Assembly (NCBI GenBank): GCA_025362055.1
Contig: JANYIM010000014.1
Coordinates: 1-45,780, forward strand
Direction: 5' to 3'
DNA: 45,780 nucleotides
Source: Bacteroidota bacterium
GTDB lineage: Bacteria > Bacteroidota > Bacteroidia > Chitinophagales > Chitinophagaceae
Each line of letters starts with the position of its first letter. Positions within the stretch are counted from its first letter, which is position 1. A model generated the notes under the pieces. That model was not told the origin of the DNA, did not search any database, and worked only from the letters and a program-made list of their open reading frames with translations. Positions 17,475 through 26,080 of the stretch are shown piece by piece. The position numbers were made by a program, and so were the translations under genes.

Positions 17475-18560
17475 ATGATGAAAAAAAAGATCGTTCATTT
17501 TATTTTTAACCTGGGAAGGGGCGGAGCCGAAACCATGATGGTACGGGTGATCAAAGAACTCGATGAGTACGAACACGTAGTGGTCACCATTTTTCCACTG
17601 AATCATTTTGGGAACGAATTGCAATGTGATAAATTAATATGCCTTAACCTTAGTTCATTGTTCTCCCTCCCATGGGCGGTAATAAAATTCAGGAGGCTGG
17701 TAAAGAAAGAAAAACCGGCCATGGTACATACCCATCTCTTTTGGCCTACTGTTATTGCAAGGGCCGCAGTACCCAAAAAGATCCCGTTGATAACCACCAT
17801 TCATGCATTTATCGCCAATTCGGTGGAGTATAAGTATTGGCGGATTCGTTTTTTAGATAAGCTTACTTACCGCTTCAGGAAAAGCATCATTATTGTAGTG
17901 GCGAAGGGAGCATTGGAAGAATACTTTTCTTTTTTAAAGTTAAAGCCATACAAAGCATATGCATTATATACTTTTGTAGACATCAATCGCTTTAATATCA
18001 CTAACACGAAACCAAAGGATACATCCCCGGTATTTCGCGTAATTTCTGTTGGGGCCTTGCGTGCACAAAAAAATTACGCTTATTTAATAAATGCATTTGC
18101 ACAATTGAAGGATGCTCCCGTTGAATTGCATATTTACGGCGCCGGAAACCTTCAGCAATCATTACAGCAACAGATCAATGAAACGGGCGCCAACGTTATC
18201 TTAAAAGGAGAAGTGAAAAATATAGAGCAGGTTATCCCGCAGTACGACCTTTATGTGATGTCTTCGGGCTTTGAAGGCTTTTCATTAAGTGTACTCGAAG
18301 CAATGGCAATGGGAATGCCCTTATTGTTAAGCGACATCCCTTCTTTCAGGGAACAATGCGAAGATGTAGCAACCTATTTTTCATTAAATGATGTAAATGA
18401 TCTCTCGCAAAAAATACTTGCCATTTCAATGAAAGGCGGGGATGAATTAAAGGCAATAGGCGAACATGGAAGGGAAAGGGCCATTCATAATTTTACTTTG
18501 CCACAGCATATCGAGGGTTTGCGAAAGATCTATACGGAAGCATTAACGGGCAATAATTAA
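17475..18560 (+). CDS. family 4 glycosyltransferase
   Basis: GT-B retaining glycosyltransferase. Seen: about 361 residues from the ATG at 17475; a TTG at 17466 and a second ATG at 17478 are alternatives. The N-terminus KKKIVHFIFNLGRGGAETMMVRV contains the GGAE loop typical of GT4. Then come VHTHLFWPTVIARAAV, VGALRAQKNYAYLINAF, YGAGNLQQSL and MSSGFEGFSLSVLEAMAMGMP with E-x7-E intact. The context is between a methyltransferase and the asparagine-synthase-like gene, all plus strand. Substrate unknown. Confidence 0.88.
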   Translation: MMKKKIVHFIFNLGRGGAETMMVRVIKELDEYEHVVVTIFPLNHFGNELQCDKLICLNLSSLFSLPWAVIKFRRLVKKEKPAMVHTHLFWPTVIARAAVPKKIPLITTIHAFIANSVEYKYWRIRFLDKLTYRFRKSIIIVVAKGALEEYFSFLKLKPYKAYALYTFVDINRFNITNTKPKDTSPVFRVISVGALRAQKNYAYLINAFAQLKDAPVELHIYGAGNLQQSLQQQINETGANVILKGEVKNIEQVIPQYDLYVMSSGFEGFSLSVLEAMAMGMPLLLSDIPSFREQCEDVATYFSLNDVNDLSQKILAISMKGGDELKAIGEHGRERAIHNFTLPQHIEGLRKIYTEALTGNN

Positions 18561-18572
18561 ACAGCATAGGCA

Positions 18573-18580
18573 TACCTTTG
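18573..18580 (+). promoter_or_regulatory. -7 box (TACCTTTG) before asnB-like gene
   Basis: TACCTTTG matches TAnnTTTG and lies 24 bases before the ATG at 18605. No clear -33 TTTG. It could provide an internal promoter within the long operon. Confidence 0.35.
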
Positions 18581-18604
18581 CCGGGTAAAATTTCAATATA
18601 AACT

Positions 18605-20515
18605 ATGTGTGGCATTTCCGGATTTGTAGATTTTAATAAGAACACAGGAAGGGATGTCCTGGAAAAAATGAACCGGACCCTTGCTCACCGGGGTCCGGAT
18701 GGAGAAGGCTATGGTATCTATAATAGCGCTGCTGCAACGATCGGGTTCGGGCACCAACGCCTTAGCATCATTGATCTTTCAGCAGGAGGCAGCCAGCCAC
18801 AAACATTTCAATCATTGCATATCACCTTCAACGGCGAGATATATAACTATGCCGAAATAAAAAAGCAATTAGAAGACAAAGGCCACCAGTTTCACAGTCA
18901 TAGTGATACGGAAGTGATTTTACACGCATATGCAGAATGGGGAAACGAAGCCATTCAAAGATTTATTGGCATGTTTGTTATTGTGATCTATGATGAAGCC
19001 AGGCAAAAATTATTTGCCTGTCGTGACAGGGCAGGTGTAAAACCTTTTTTTTATTACTGGAAGGATGGCTTATTCCTTTTTGGCTCCGAATTAAAGGCAT
19101 TGATGCAACATCCCGGCTTTAAAAAAGAGATCAACATCAATGCAGCTGCAGCGTATATGCAATTCGGTTATGTACCTGCACCACATTGTATTTTTATCGA
19201 TGCCTATAAATTAAGGCCAGGGTATTTCCTTGAAATTGACCTGGGTACTAAAGCCCTGCAGGAACAGCAATATTGGAACGTGTATGATGCATATAATAAA
19301 CCCACACTAAAAATAAGTTTGCCGGATGCCATCACAGAAACGGAAAAATTATTAACCAGCGCTTTTCAATATCGCATGGTAAGCGATGTACCCGTAGGTG
19401 TTTTTTTAAGTGGGGGTTACGACAGCAGTTGTGTAACGGCATTGTTGCAAAAAAACAATACCGAGAAGATCAAGACCTTTACGATAGGTGTACCGGATGC
19501 GGGTTTGAATGAAGCGCCTTTTGCAAAAATCATTGCGGCCCACCTGGGCACTGATCATACAGAATTTTATTGTACACAAAAAGAAGCATTGGAGATCGTT
19601 CCGCAATTACCTTTCTTCTATGATGAGCCATTTGCAGACAGTAGCGCTATTCCAACTACACTGGTGAGTAAGATCGCCAGGGAAAAAGTAACCGTAGCTT
19701 TATCTGCTGATGCGGGAGACGAGATCTTTGCCGGTTACAACCGCTATGATTTTGTAATGAAATACGGGAAGAAGATCCAGAACATACCCGGCTTCATGCG
19801 CAAGACCGCAGCCGCAATGATGGATATGATCCCCGCAGGGTACATCCCGGTGTTTAATAAAAAATATTTATTCCACAGCCGTTATGAAAAACTTAAAACA
19901 CTTTTTAAGAACCCTTCCGAACAGAATATTTTAATGAGCATGACACGGCAAATGAGTGAGAAAGACATTGCTGAACTGTTCAAAACACAGGTTTCTAAAA
20001 TTGCTACCGCTTTTGATAGTAAGGAACTAACAAGAAAAGGTAATACCGTACTTGATTTTATGATGGCGATAGATTATCAAACCTATTTGCCCGATGATAT
20101 TTTACAAAAAGTAGACCGGGCAACGATGAGCGTTGGCCTTGAGGGAAGAGAGCCATTCCTTGATCAGCGGGTGATAGAATGGGCGGCACAACTGCCAATA
20201 GAATACAAGTACAACAAAGGCAATAAAAAATTCATCATCAAGGAGATCGTTCATAAGTACCTCCCAAAAGATATCATGGATCGCCCGAAGATGGGCTTTG
20301 GGATACCCATTGCCACCTGGCTGCAGCATGACCTGAAACCCTTTGTAGACCAATATTTGGATGAAAATTTTATTACAAAACAGGGTATTTTCGATAATGC
20401 TGAAATACAACGGATAAAACAATCGTTTTACCAGGGCAGAACAGAACGGGCGGAAAAAATATGGTACCTGCTGATGTTCCAGATGTGGTACGACAAATGG
20501 ATGAACAATAATTAA
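18605..20515 (+). CDS. asnB: glutamine-hydrolysing asparagine synthase-type amidotransferase
   Basis: Transfers ammonia from glutamine to an ATP-activated carboxylate. Seen: 636 residues, normal length. The mature N-terminal nucleophile is Cys2 (MCGISGFVDF) and HRGPDGEG follows at 28-35, giving a class II glutaminase domain to about residue 210. The synthetase domain has the PP-loop SGGYDSS at 269-275 and later KVDRATMSVGLEGREPFLD. Known: such enzymes in O-antigen or capsule loci often amidate uronic acids, as WbpS-type proteins do. That role is more likely here than free asparagine synthesis, but it is inferred from context. The next gene starts 3 bp after the stop. Confidence 0.9.
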   Translation: MCGISGFVDFNKNTGRDVLEKMNRTLAHRGPDGEGYGIYNSAAATIGFGHQRLSIIDLSAGGSQPQTFQSLHITFNGEIYNYAEIKKQLEDKGHQFHSHSDTEVILHAYAEWGNEAIQRFIGMFVIVIYDEARQKLFACRDRAGVKPFFYYWKDGLFLFGSELKALMQHPGFKKEININAAAAYMQFGYVPAPHCIFIDAYKLRPGYFLEIDLGTKALQEQQYWNVYDAYNKPTLKISLPDAITETEKLLTSAFQYRMVSDVPVGVFLSGGYDSSCVTALLQKNNTEKIKTFTIGVPDAGLNEAPFAKIIAAHLGTDHTEFYCTQKEALEIVPQLPFFYDEPFADSSAIPTTLVSKIAREKVTVALSADAGDEIFAGYNRYDFVMKYGKKIQNIPGFMRKTAAAMMDMIPAGYIPVFNKKYLFHSRYEKLKTLFKNPSEQNILMSMTRQMSEKDIAELFKTQVSKIATAFDSKELTRKGNTVLDFMMAIDYQTYLPDDILQKVDRATMSVGLEGREPFLDQRVIEWAAQLPIEYKYNKGNKKFIIKEIVHKYLPKDIMDRPKMGFGIPIATWLQHDLKPFVDQYLDENFITKQGIFDNAEIQRIKQSFYQGRTERAEKIWYLLMFQMWYDKWMNNN

Positions 20516-20518
20516 TGT

Positions 20519-21766
20519 ATGGCCAATCCCGCAAAAAAGATCCTTTTCATTTCATACGATGGTATGACTGACCCGTTGGGACAAAGCCAGGTGATCCCTT
20601 ACCTGCAGGGGTTAAGCCATCATGGGTATGAAATATTTTTATTGAGTTGCGAAAAAGAAACCGCCTTTCAACAAAACAAAACCGGGGTTGAACAGTTATT
20701 GAAGGGTTATAACATTCAATGGCTGCCGTTGAATTATACTAAAAATCCGCCCGTACTCTCTACCCTGATCGATATCATCAAATTAAGAAAAGCAGCCAAA
20801 AAAATACACAAGGAACATTCAATAGATATGGTGCATACCAGGCCGGGCGTACCTGCACTGGTGGGTTTGTGGATGAAGAAAAAAATGGGCGTGAAATTCC
20901 TGAATGATATCCGGGAATTTTATGCTGATAGCCGCGTGGAAGGGAATATGTGGAATAATAAGAATCCTTTGTATAAAATAATTTACAATTTTTTTAAAAG
21001 AAAGGAAATAGAAGGAGTTAAACTAAGTGACGGGATCGTTTGTCTTACCCATGCTGCTGAAAAGATCATACGGCAATGGCCGGAATATACGCAAAGCATC
21101 CCCCTGGAAGTGATACCATGCAGTGTGGACCTGGCTTTATTTGATCCTGCAAAGATCAGCGCCAATAAAAAAAATGAGTTAAGGAAAGAATTGAATATCG
21201 GGGAAGGCGATCTCATCGTTAGTTATCTTGGTTCCATTGGCGGATGGTATCTCACCGCCGAGATGATGCAGTTCTGTAAATTATTAAGTGATAAAAAGAC
21301 AGGTGTAAAATTTCTCTTCATTTCCCCGCATCGCCATGATGAGATCGTTGCAGCAGCAGCAAAATATGGTGTATCTCCTGAAAAGATCATTACTAAAAAA
21401 GCAGGAAGGCAGGATGTCCCCTTATTGCTTTCCTTAAGTGATTATGCTGTTTTTTTTATCAGGCCATGTTATTCCAAACAATCTTCATCACCAACAAAGC
21501 ACGGCGAAATAATGGCAATGGGCATACCTTTGATCACCAATAGCGGAGTAGGCGATGTGAAGGAAGTGGTCATAAGATATAACTCCGGTATCGTGCTGGA
21601 TGAATTCACTGAGCCGGCTTTTGCAGCAGCGGTTGATAAGGCCCTGTCGGCGTGCAACTACGATGCAGCCGGCATCAGGCAGGGAGCCAGGGATTTTTAT
21701 TCACTCGATTCAGCCATTGAAAAATATAATAAGATCTACAGTCAGGTACTTGGTCTAGAAATGTAG
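20519..21766 (+). CDS. glycosyltransferase (GT4-like, GT-B fold)
   Basis: Seen: 415 residues; ILFISYDGMTDPLGQSQVIPYLQGLSHHGYEI at the N-terminus is the hallmark of a GT4-like subfamily common in surface-glycan loci. Then VHTRPGVPALVGL, a donor domain opening at VSYLGSIGGWY, and KQSSSPTKHGEIMAMGIPLITN, where the usual E-x7-E region takes the S-P-T-K-x-G-E form. It starts 3 bp after the amidotransferase stop and is clearly cotranscribed with it. The sugar is not identifiable. Confidence 0.87.
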   Translation: MANPAKKILFISYDGMTDPLGQSQVIPYLQGLSHHGYEIFLLSCEKETAFQQNKTGVEQLLKGYNIQWLPLNYTKNPPVLSTLIDIIKLRKAAKKIHKEHSIDMVHTRPGVPALVGLWMKKKMGVKFLNDIREFYADSRVEGNMWNNKNPLYKIIYNFFKRKEIEGVKLSDGIVCLTHAAEKIIRQWPEYTQSIPLEVIPCSVDLALFDPAKISANKKNELRKELNIGEGDLIVSYLGSIGGWYLTAEMMQFCKLLSDKKTGVKFLFISPHRHDEIVAAAAKYGVSPEKIITKKAGRQDVPLLLSLSDYAVFFIRPCYSKQSSSPTKHGEIMAMGIPLITNSGVGDVKEVVIRYNSGIVLDEFTEPAFAAAVDKALSACNYDAAGIRQGARDFYSLDSAIEKYNKIYSQVLGLEM

Positions 21767-21833
21767 GTTTGCACGTTGGCGTATGCATTTCTAAACTCCT
21801 GAACACTAAACATAATTATTTTACATTTACAGC

Positions 21834-22991
21834 ATGAGTAAAAAATATTTGATCATAGGTTCGGGTTTTTCGGGTGCAGTGCTGGCACACCAGCTGGCAA
21901 CAAAGTCAGATTGCACGATCGATATTTGGGATGAAAGGGATCATATCGGCGGAAACTGTCATACCGAAAGAGATCCGCAAACCGGTATCATGGTACACCA
22001 GTACGGGCCGCACATTTTTAATACCGATAAAAAGGAAATATGGGATTTTGTAAATAGCCTTGTAGAATTCAGGCCTTATGTACATCGTGTAAAAGCGATG
22101 AGTAACGGAAAAGTATATTCGCTACCGGTGAATTTGCATACCATCAATCAATTGTTTCAACGGTCATTTACACCCGATGAAGCGAAAGCATTTTTAGAAA
22201 CACTGGGCGACCAATCAATTGACGATCCAAAGAATTTTGAAGAACAGGCACTGCGTTTTATTGGCAAGGAATTATACTATGCCTTCTTTTATGGCTACAC
22301 CAAAAAACAATGGGGTTGCGAACCAACGGAATTGCCTGCGTCTATCCTAAAAAGGATCCCGGTCCGTTTCAATTACGATGATAATTATCACAACAATATC
22401 TTCACAGGGATCCCTGTTGAAGGATACACCGCTTTGATCCAAAAATTAATTGATCATCCTTGCATCCGGGTTTCACTGAATAAAAAATTCGATCCTGCAA
22501 TGGATATCTCCGGCTATGACCATGTGTTTTACACAGGCCCCATTGATGCATGGTTCAATTTTAAATATGGCCGCCTGGGTTATCGTACGGTAACATTTGA
22601 AAAATGTTATGCCGATGGCGATTTCCAGGGTACCGCACAGATGAATTATTGTGACGTGGAAACACCTTTTACCAGGATAACCGAACATAAACATTTTACC
22701 AACTGGGAAAAGCACGATACCACCATTTACTTTAAAGAATTCAGCAAAGAATCCGAACCAACCGATATTCCCTATTATCCTAAACGCCTGGAACACGATA
22801 AGGGCTTACTGCTGCAATACCGTGCAGCCGCAGCGTCCCTGCAAAAAATTACCTTCATTGGCCGCCTTGCCACATACCGTTATATGGATATGCACCATGT
22901 GATAGGGGAGGCATTGAATTATGCAACTGTTTTTTTAACTGCGCTTGCGTCTCAACAAAAGCCCCCTGTTTTTCCCAATACTGAAAATTAG
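21834..22991 (+). CDS. glf: UDP-galactopyranose mutase
   Basis: FAD-dependent ring contraction of UDP-galactopyranose to UDP-galactofuranose, cytosolic. Seen: 385 residues, standard length; FAD-binding GSGFSGAVLA at 9-18, DERDHIGGNCHT, HQYGPHIFNTD, YTKKQWGCEPTELPASILKRIPVRFNYDDNY and the C-terminal RLATYRYMDMHHVIGEAL, all conserved mutase blocks. Its presence implies galactofuranose in the polysaccharide. The GT2 gene at 25028 is the best candidate for the matching transferase. It follows the GT gene by 67 bp. Confidence 0.97.
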   Translation: MSKKYLIIGSGFSGAVLAHQLATKSDCTIDIWDERDHIGGNCHTERDPQTGIMVHQYGPHIFNTDKKEIWDFVNSLVEFRPYVHRVKAMSNGKVYSLPVNLHTINQLFQRSFTPDEAKAFLETLGDQSIDDPKNFEEQALRFIGKELYYAFFYGYTKKQWGCEPTELPASILKRIPVRFNYDDNYHNNIFTGIPVEGYTALIQKLIDHPCIRVSLNKKFDPAMDISGYDHVFYTGPIDAWFNFKYGRLGYRTVTFEKCYADGDFQGTAQMNYCDVETPFTRITEHKHFTNWEKHDTTIYFKEFSKESEPTDIPYYPKRLEHDKGLLLQYRAAAASLQKITFIGRLATYRYMDMHHVIGEALNYATVFLTALASQQKPPVFPNTEN

Positions 22992-22996
22992 AAACT

Positions 22997-23004
22997 TATA
23001 TTTG
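22997..23004 (+). promoter_or_regulatory. -7 box (TATATTTG) before the deacetylase gene
   Basis: TATATTTG matches TAnnTTTG and lies just after glf, about 98 bases before the deacetylase ATG at 23102. No clear -33 partner. The remainder of this 110-bp gap shows no other structure to me. Confidence 0.3.
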
Positions 23005-23101
23005 CAGCCAAAGCGACGCCAACACTATCGGGCCCAACGCCCTGTGAATATGCTGTCCGGCGATCGGCTATTTACTTTTAGAAAATTGAACACCAGTGTT
23101 A

Positions 23102-24082
23102 ATGAAAAATGGAAATTTTGTTATATCCCTTGATTTTGAGATTTACTGGGGAGTAAGGGATGTGCTGCAACTGAACGACTACAAGGATCATCTTTTGGGA
23201 GTACGTAATGTGATCCCCGGTCTGCTTAATTTATTTAGTAAATATGATATCAACGCAACCTTTGCCACCGTTGGTTTATTATTTTTTAATGACAAAGAAG
23301 AGTTACTGGCAGGCCTACCCGAAAGGAAACCAAAATACATGGATAGCCATATCTCTCCATATGAAGGGCATTTTGATGAAGTTGGTAAGGATGAGGCAGA
23401 AGATGTTTTTCATTTCGCCCCATCATTGATAAAAATGATACAGCAATCCGGCCAGGAGATAGGCTGCCAGACATTCTCCCATTATTACTGCCTCGAAAGC
23501 GGACAAACCATTGATGATTTCAGCGAAGACCTGAAAGCTGCCAAGCGCATTGCAGAAAAAAGGGGGGTCAATTTGAAAAGTTTCGTATTCCCACGTAACC
23601 AGTATAACGAAGCATACCTGCACGTTTGTAAAGAAGAAGGCATTAGCTCTTTCCGCGGCAATGAAACATCCTGGCTTTACAAAGCCAAAGATGCCGATAG
23701 CGAAACTACGTTGCGTCGGGCCATTCGTTTACTGGATGCATATATTAACCTGAGTGGCCATCATTGTCACGAAGTAAATTACCTGGAGTACCTGGACCTG
23801 TACAATATTCCTGCAAGCCGTTTTTTAAGGCCGTATTCAAAGAAGCTGGCTTTCCTGGAAAACTTAAGATTGAAAAGGATCATGAACAGTATGACGCATG
23901 CAGCAAAACACGGATTAACCTATCATCTCTGGTGGCACCCGCACAATTTTGGAATCAATACCGCAGAAAACCTTGCTTTTTTAGAAAAAATATTGTTGCA
24001 TTACCAGAAGCTGTCAAAAAAATATGTTTTTCGCAGTGTAAGCATGCAACAGTTGACTGAGTTATTAAAGAAAGAAAAATGA
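23102..24082 (+). CDS. NodB-like polysaccharide deacetylase with a substituted zinc ligand
   Basis: Carbohydrate esterase 4 fold; would remove an acetyl group from an amino sugar. Seen: 326 residues from the ATG at 23102 (a GTG two codons earlier is possible). FVISLDFEIYWG at 6-17 carries the catalytic Asp. The usual metal motif H-[ST]-x-x-H appears as CQTFSH at 122-127, so Gln123 replaces the first His while His127 is kept. FPRNQYNEAYL and GHHCHEVNYLEYLD follow, then HLWWHPHNFGIN as the distal His region. The gene overlaps the formyltransferase start by 4 bases (ATGA), implying translational coupling and a joint pathway step. Activity is uncertain because of the His-to-Gln change. Confidence 0.75.
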   Translation: MKNGNFVISLDFEIYWGVRDVLQLNDYKDHLLGVRNVIPGLLNLFSKYDINATFATVGLLFFNDKEELLAGLPERKPKYMDSHISPYEGHFDEVGKDEAEDVFHFAPSLIKMIQQSGQEIGCQTFSHYYCLESGQTIDDFSEDLKAAKRIAEKRGVNLKSFVFPRNQYNEAYLHVCKEEGISSFRGNETSWLYKAKDADSETTLRRAIRLLDAYINLSGHHCHEVNYLEYLDLYNIPASRFLRPYSKKLAFLENLRLKRIMNSMTHAAKHGLTYHLWWHPHNFGINTAENLAFLEKILLHYQKLSKKYVFRSVSMQQLTELLKKEK

Positions 24083-24849
24083 ATCATTCAAAAATAGTAT
24101 TGTTAGCAGGAAAAGGTGCTTCCACGAACATACTGTACAATGCTTTGAAAAATGATCTTACGATCGATACCATTATCCTTGAAGAACCAGTTGGTAAAGG
24201 GGACTTCTTAAAAAAAAGAATAAAAAAATTAGGCCTGTGGCGGGTTTCAGGGCAGATCCTCTTTCAGTTCATCATTGTAAAAATACTGAACCTTAGTTCC
24301 GGAAAAAGAAAGAAGGCGATACTGCAGCAATTTAAAATGGACAACAATGCACTGCCTTTAGAAAAGACGAGGCAGGTGGTTTCGGTTAATGACGAAACAT
24401 GCTTGCAGCTATTGCAGGAGATCGGCCCACAACTTGTTATTGTGAATGGAACAAGAATAATTTCAAAGCGTATCCTCGATGCCGTTAGTGCCACCTTCAT
24501 CAACATACACGCCGGCATTACGCCACAATACAGGGGCGTTCATGGCGCTTACTGGGCACTGGTGAATAACGACGAAAAGAACTGCGGCGTTACCATCCAT
24601 CTGGTAGATGCCGGTATTGATACGGGAGGAGTGCTCTATCAAAAAACAATCACTGTTGGCCGTACCGATAATTTTGTTACCTATCCCTTACTGCAGCTCG
24701 GCGAAGGGATCCCCTTGATGAAACAGGCAATTGCAGCCTTTTTGCAAAATCGCCTCGCCAGGATCGAAACTGAAAAACAAAGCCGACTTTGGTCACATCC
24801 CACCATTTGGCAGTACCTTTTTTACCGCATAGGTAAGAATAAAAGATAA
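24079..24849 (+). CDS. formyltransferase-fold enzyme, probable sugar N-formyltransferase
   Basis: Known family: 10-formyltetrahydrofolate-dependent formyltransferases (methionyl-tRNA, phosphoribosylglycinamide and nucleotide-sugar types). Seen: 256 residues; FINIHAGITPQYRGVHGAYWAL gives the catalytic Asn142 and His144, and VDAGIDTGGVL gives Asp181, so the Asn-His-Asp set is complete. It is shorter than tRNA formyltransferase (~310) and lacks the C-terminal tRNA-binding domain, like WbkC-type sugar enzymes. Coupled by ATGA overlap to the deacetylase, it probably formylates an amino sugar, perhaps one the deacetylase exposes or one made by the aminotransferase at 30431. That substrate is an inference. 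Confidence 0.8.
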   Translation: MNHSKIVLLAGKGASTNILYNALKNDLTIDTIILEEPVGKGDFLKKRIKKLGLWRVSGQILFQFIIVKILNLSSGKRKKAILQQFKMDNNALPLEKTRQVVSVNDETCLQLLQEIGPQLVIVNGTRIISKRILDAVSATFINIHAGITPQYRGVHGAYWALVNNDEKNCGVTIHLVDAGIDTGGVLYQKTITVGRTDNFVTYPLLQLGEGIPLMKQAIAAFLQNRLARIETEKQSRLWSHPTIWQYLFYRIGKNKR

Positions 24850-25027
24850 TATATAATAAAAAAACGCTTTTTTGACCCCTTTGTTTTCTACATTTCTGCC
24901 TCAAAACACCTGTAAATCAATTTTTTAGCCTCTTCCTTTATATTTTACTTTCTGTGCAATATTAGAAATATTACTACGTTATAGTACAGTCCATAATATT
25001 CTATTCTAAAAACCTAATACCGATCCT

Positions 25028-26026
25028 ATGGAGAAGGTAATTGCCCTGGTTGTCACGTACAACCGCCAGGTCCTCCTTTCAGAGTGCATTGAAGCATTGC
25101 GTAAACAATCCCGTCCTTTAGATGCGATACTCGTTGTAAATAACGGAAGTACCGATGGTACGGAAGAGTGGTTACACAACCAAAAAGACATCCAATTCAT
25201 TACTCAAAAAAATGTGGGTTCCAGTGGTGGCTTTAGCACCGGTATTAACTGGGCTTATCAAAAAGGGTATTCCTGGATTTGGTGTATGGACGATGACGGC
25301 TACCCGAAAGAAGATGCTTTGGAAAATCTGCTGGATGCCGATGATGGTAACCTGCGACTGCTGAATTGTGCAGTGATAGATAAGGAAAATAAAAGATCAT
25401 TTGTATGGAAAACGCAGCAATATAAAACACTGGATGAAGTAGATCGCAAGATCATAGAAGGCATCGGGCACCCGTTCAACGGAACGATGCTGCACCGCCG
25501 GATCATTGAAAGAGTAGGCGTACCTAAGCCTAAATTTTTTCTTTGGGGCGATGAAACAGAGTATTACTACCGGATCGTAAAGCGGAATGATATCCCCGTT
25601 TGCACAGTATCCGACAGCATTCATTACCACCCTTCTACTGCATTTTCTGTTAAACAGGACTGGGATTATACAAGCGCATGGAAAATGTATTTCTATGTGC
25701 GTAACCGCTTTCATGTACACCGTGTAAAATTCAATAACAAGGCAATTGCAACATTGCATTATTGTTGTTTTTTGATCGCTTTTGCAGGAGTTGTACTGCT
25801 TTACCAGAAAACAGACAAACTGAAAAAGATCAGTTTCATGATGTGGCCTGCAGCAGATGCCTTTACCAATAATTTTGAAGCAACACCACCATTGATACTG
25901 GAGAAATTAAAAGCCAGGTCAAGGTTCTCATTGAATACTACCATCAACGGCTACCTGAAAAACATCTGGTCGGCTGTATTAACACCATTTACACCACAAC
26001 GAAACAGAAGGGCAGCAAATGCATAA
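25028..26026 (+). CDS. family 2 glycosyltransferase, candidate galactofuranosyltransferase
   Basis: Seen: 332 residues; IALVVTYNRQVLLSECIEAL, VVNNGSTDGT at 37-45, the glycine-rich NVGSSGGFSTGINWA at 62-76, and WCMDDDG at 85-91 as the metal site, then FFLWGDETEYYYRI. Known: N-x-G-x-[SG]-G-G and [WF]-x-x-D-D-D followed by W-x-D-[DE]-x-E-[YF] occur in GlfT-type and rhamnosyl-type GT2 enzymes. With glf 2 kb upstream, a galactofuranosyltransferase role is a reasonable inference. The C-terminus has a hydrophobic stretch (LHYCCFLIAFAGVVLLY) that may be membrane-associated. The 178-bp gap before it (24850-25027) is AT-rich with no element I can support. Confidence 0.85.
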   Translation: MEKVIALVVTYNRQVLLSECIEALRKQSRPLDAILVVNNGSTDGTEEWLHNQKDIQFITQKNVGSSGGFSTGINWAYQKGYSWIWCMDDDGYPKEDALENLLDADDGNLRLLNCAVIDKENKRSFVWKTQQYKTLDEVDRKIIEGIGHPFNGTMLHRRIIERVGVPKPKFFLWGDETEYYYRIVKRNDIPVCTVSDSIHYHPSTAFSVKQDWDYTSAWKMYFYVRNRFHVHRVKFNNKAIATLHYCCFLIAFAGVVLLYQKTDKLKKISFMMWPAADAFTNNFEATPPLILEKLKARSRFSLNTTINGYLKNIWSAVLTPFTPQRNRRAANA

Positions 26027-26080
26027 ACAAGCCTGGATATTTTAACCGCTTAAAAAAACCTTGTATCGGTTCTCCCCCTA

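Noticed and set aside
24850-25027. Possible small gene or terminator in the 178-bp gap
   Set aside because: AAAAAA-CGC-TTTTTT is an all A-T stem and no convincing ORF or promoter pair is present.
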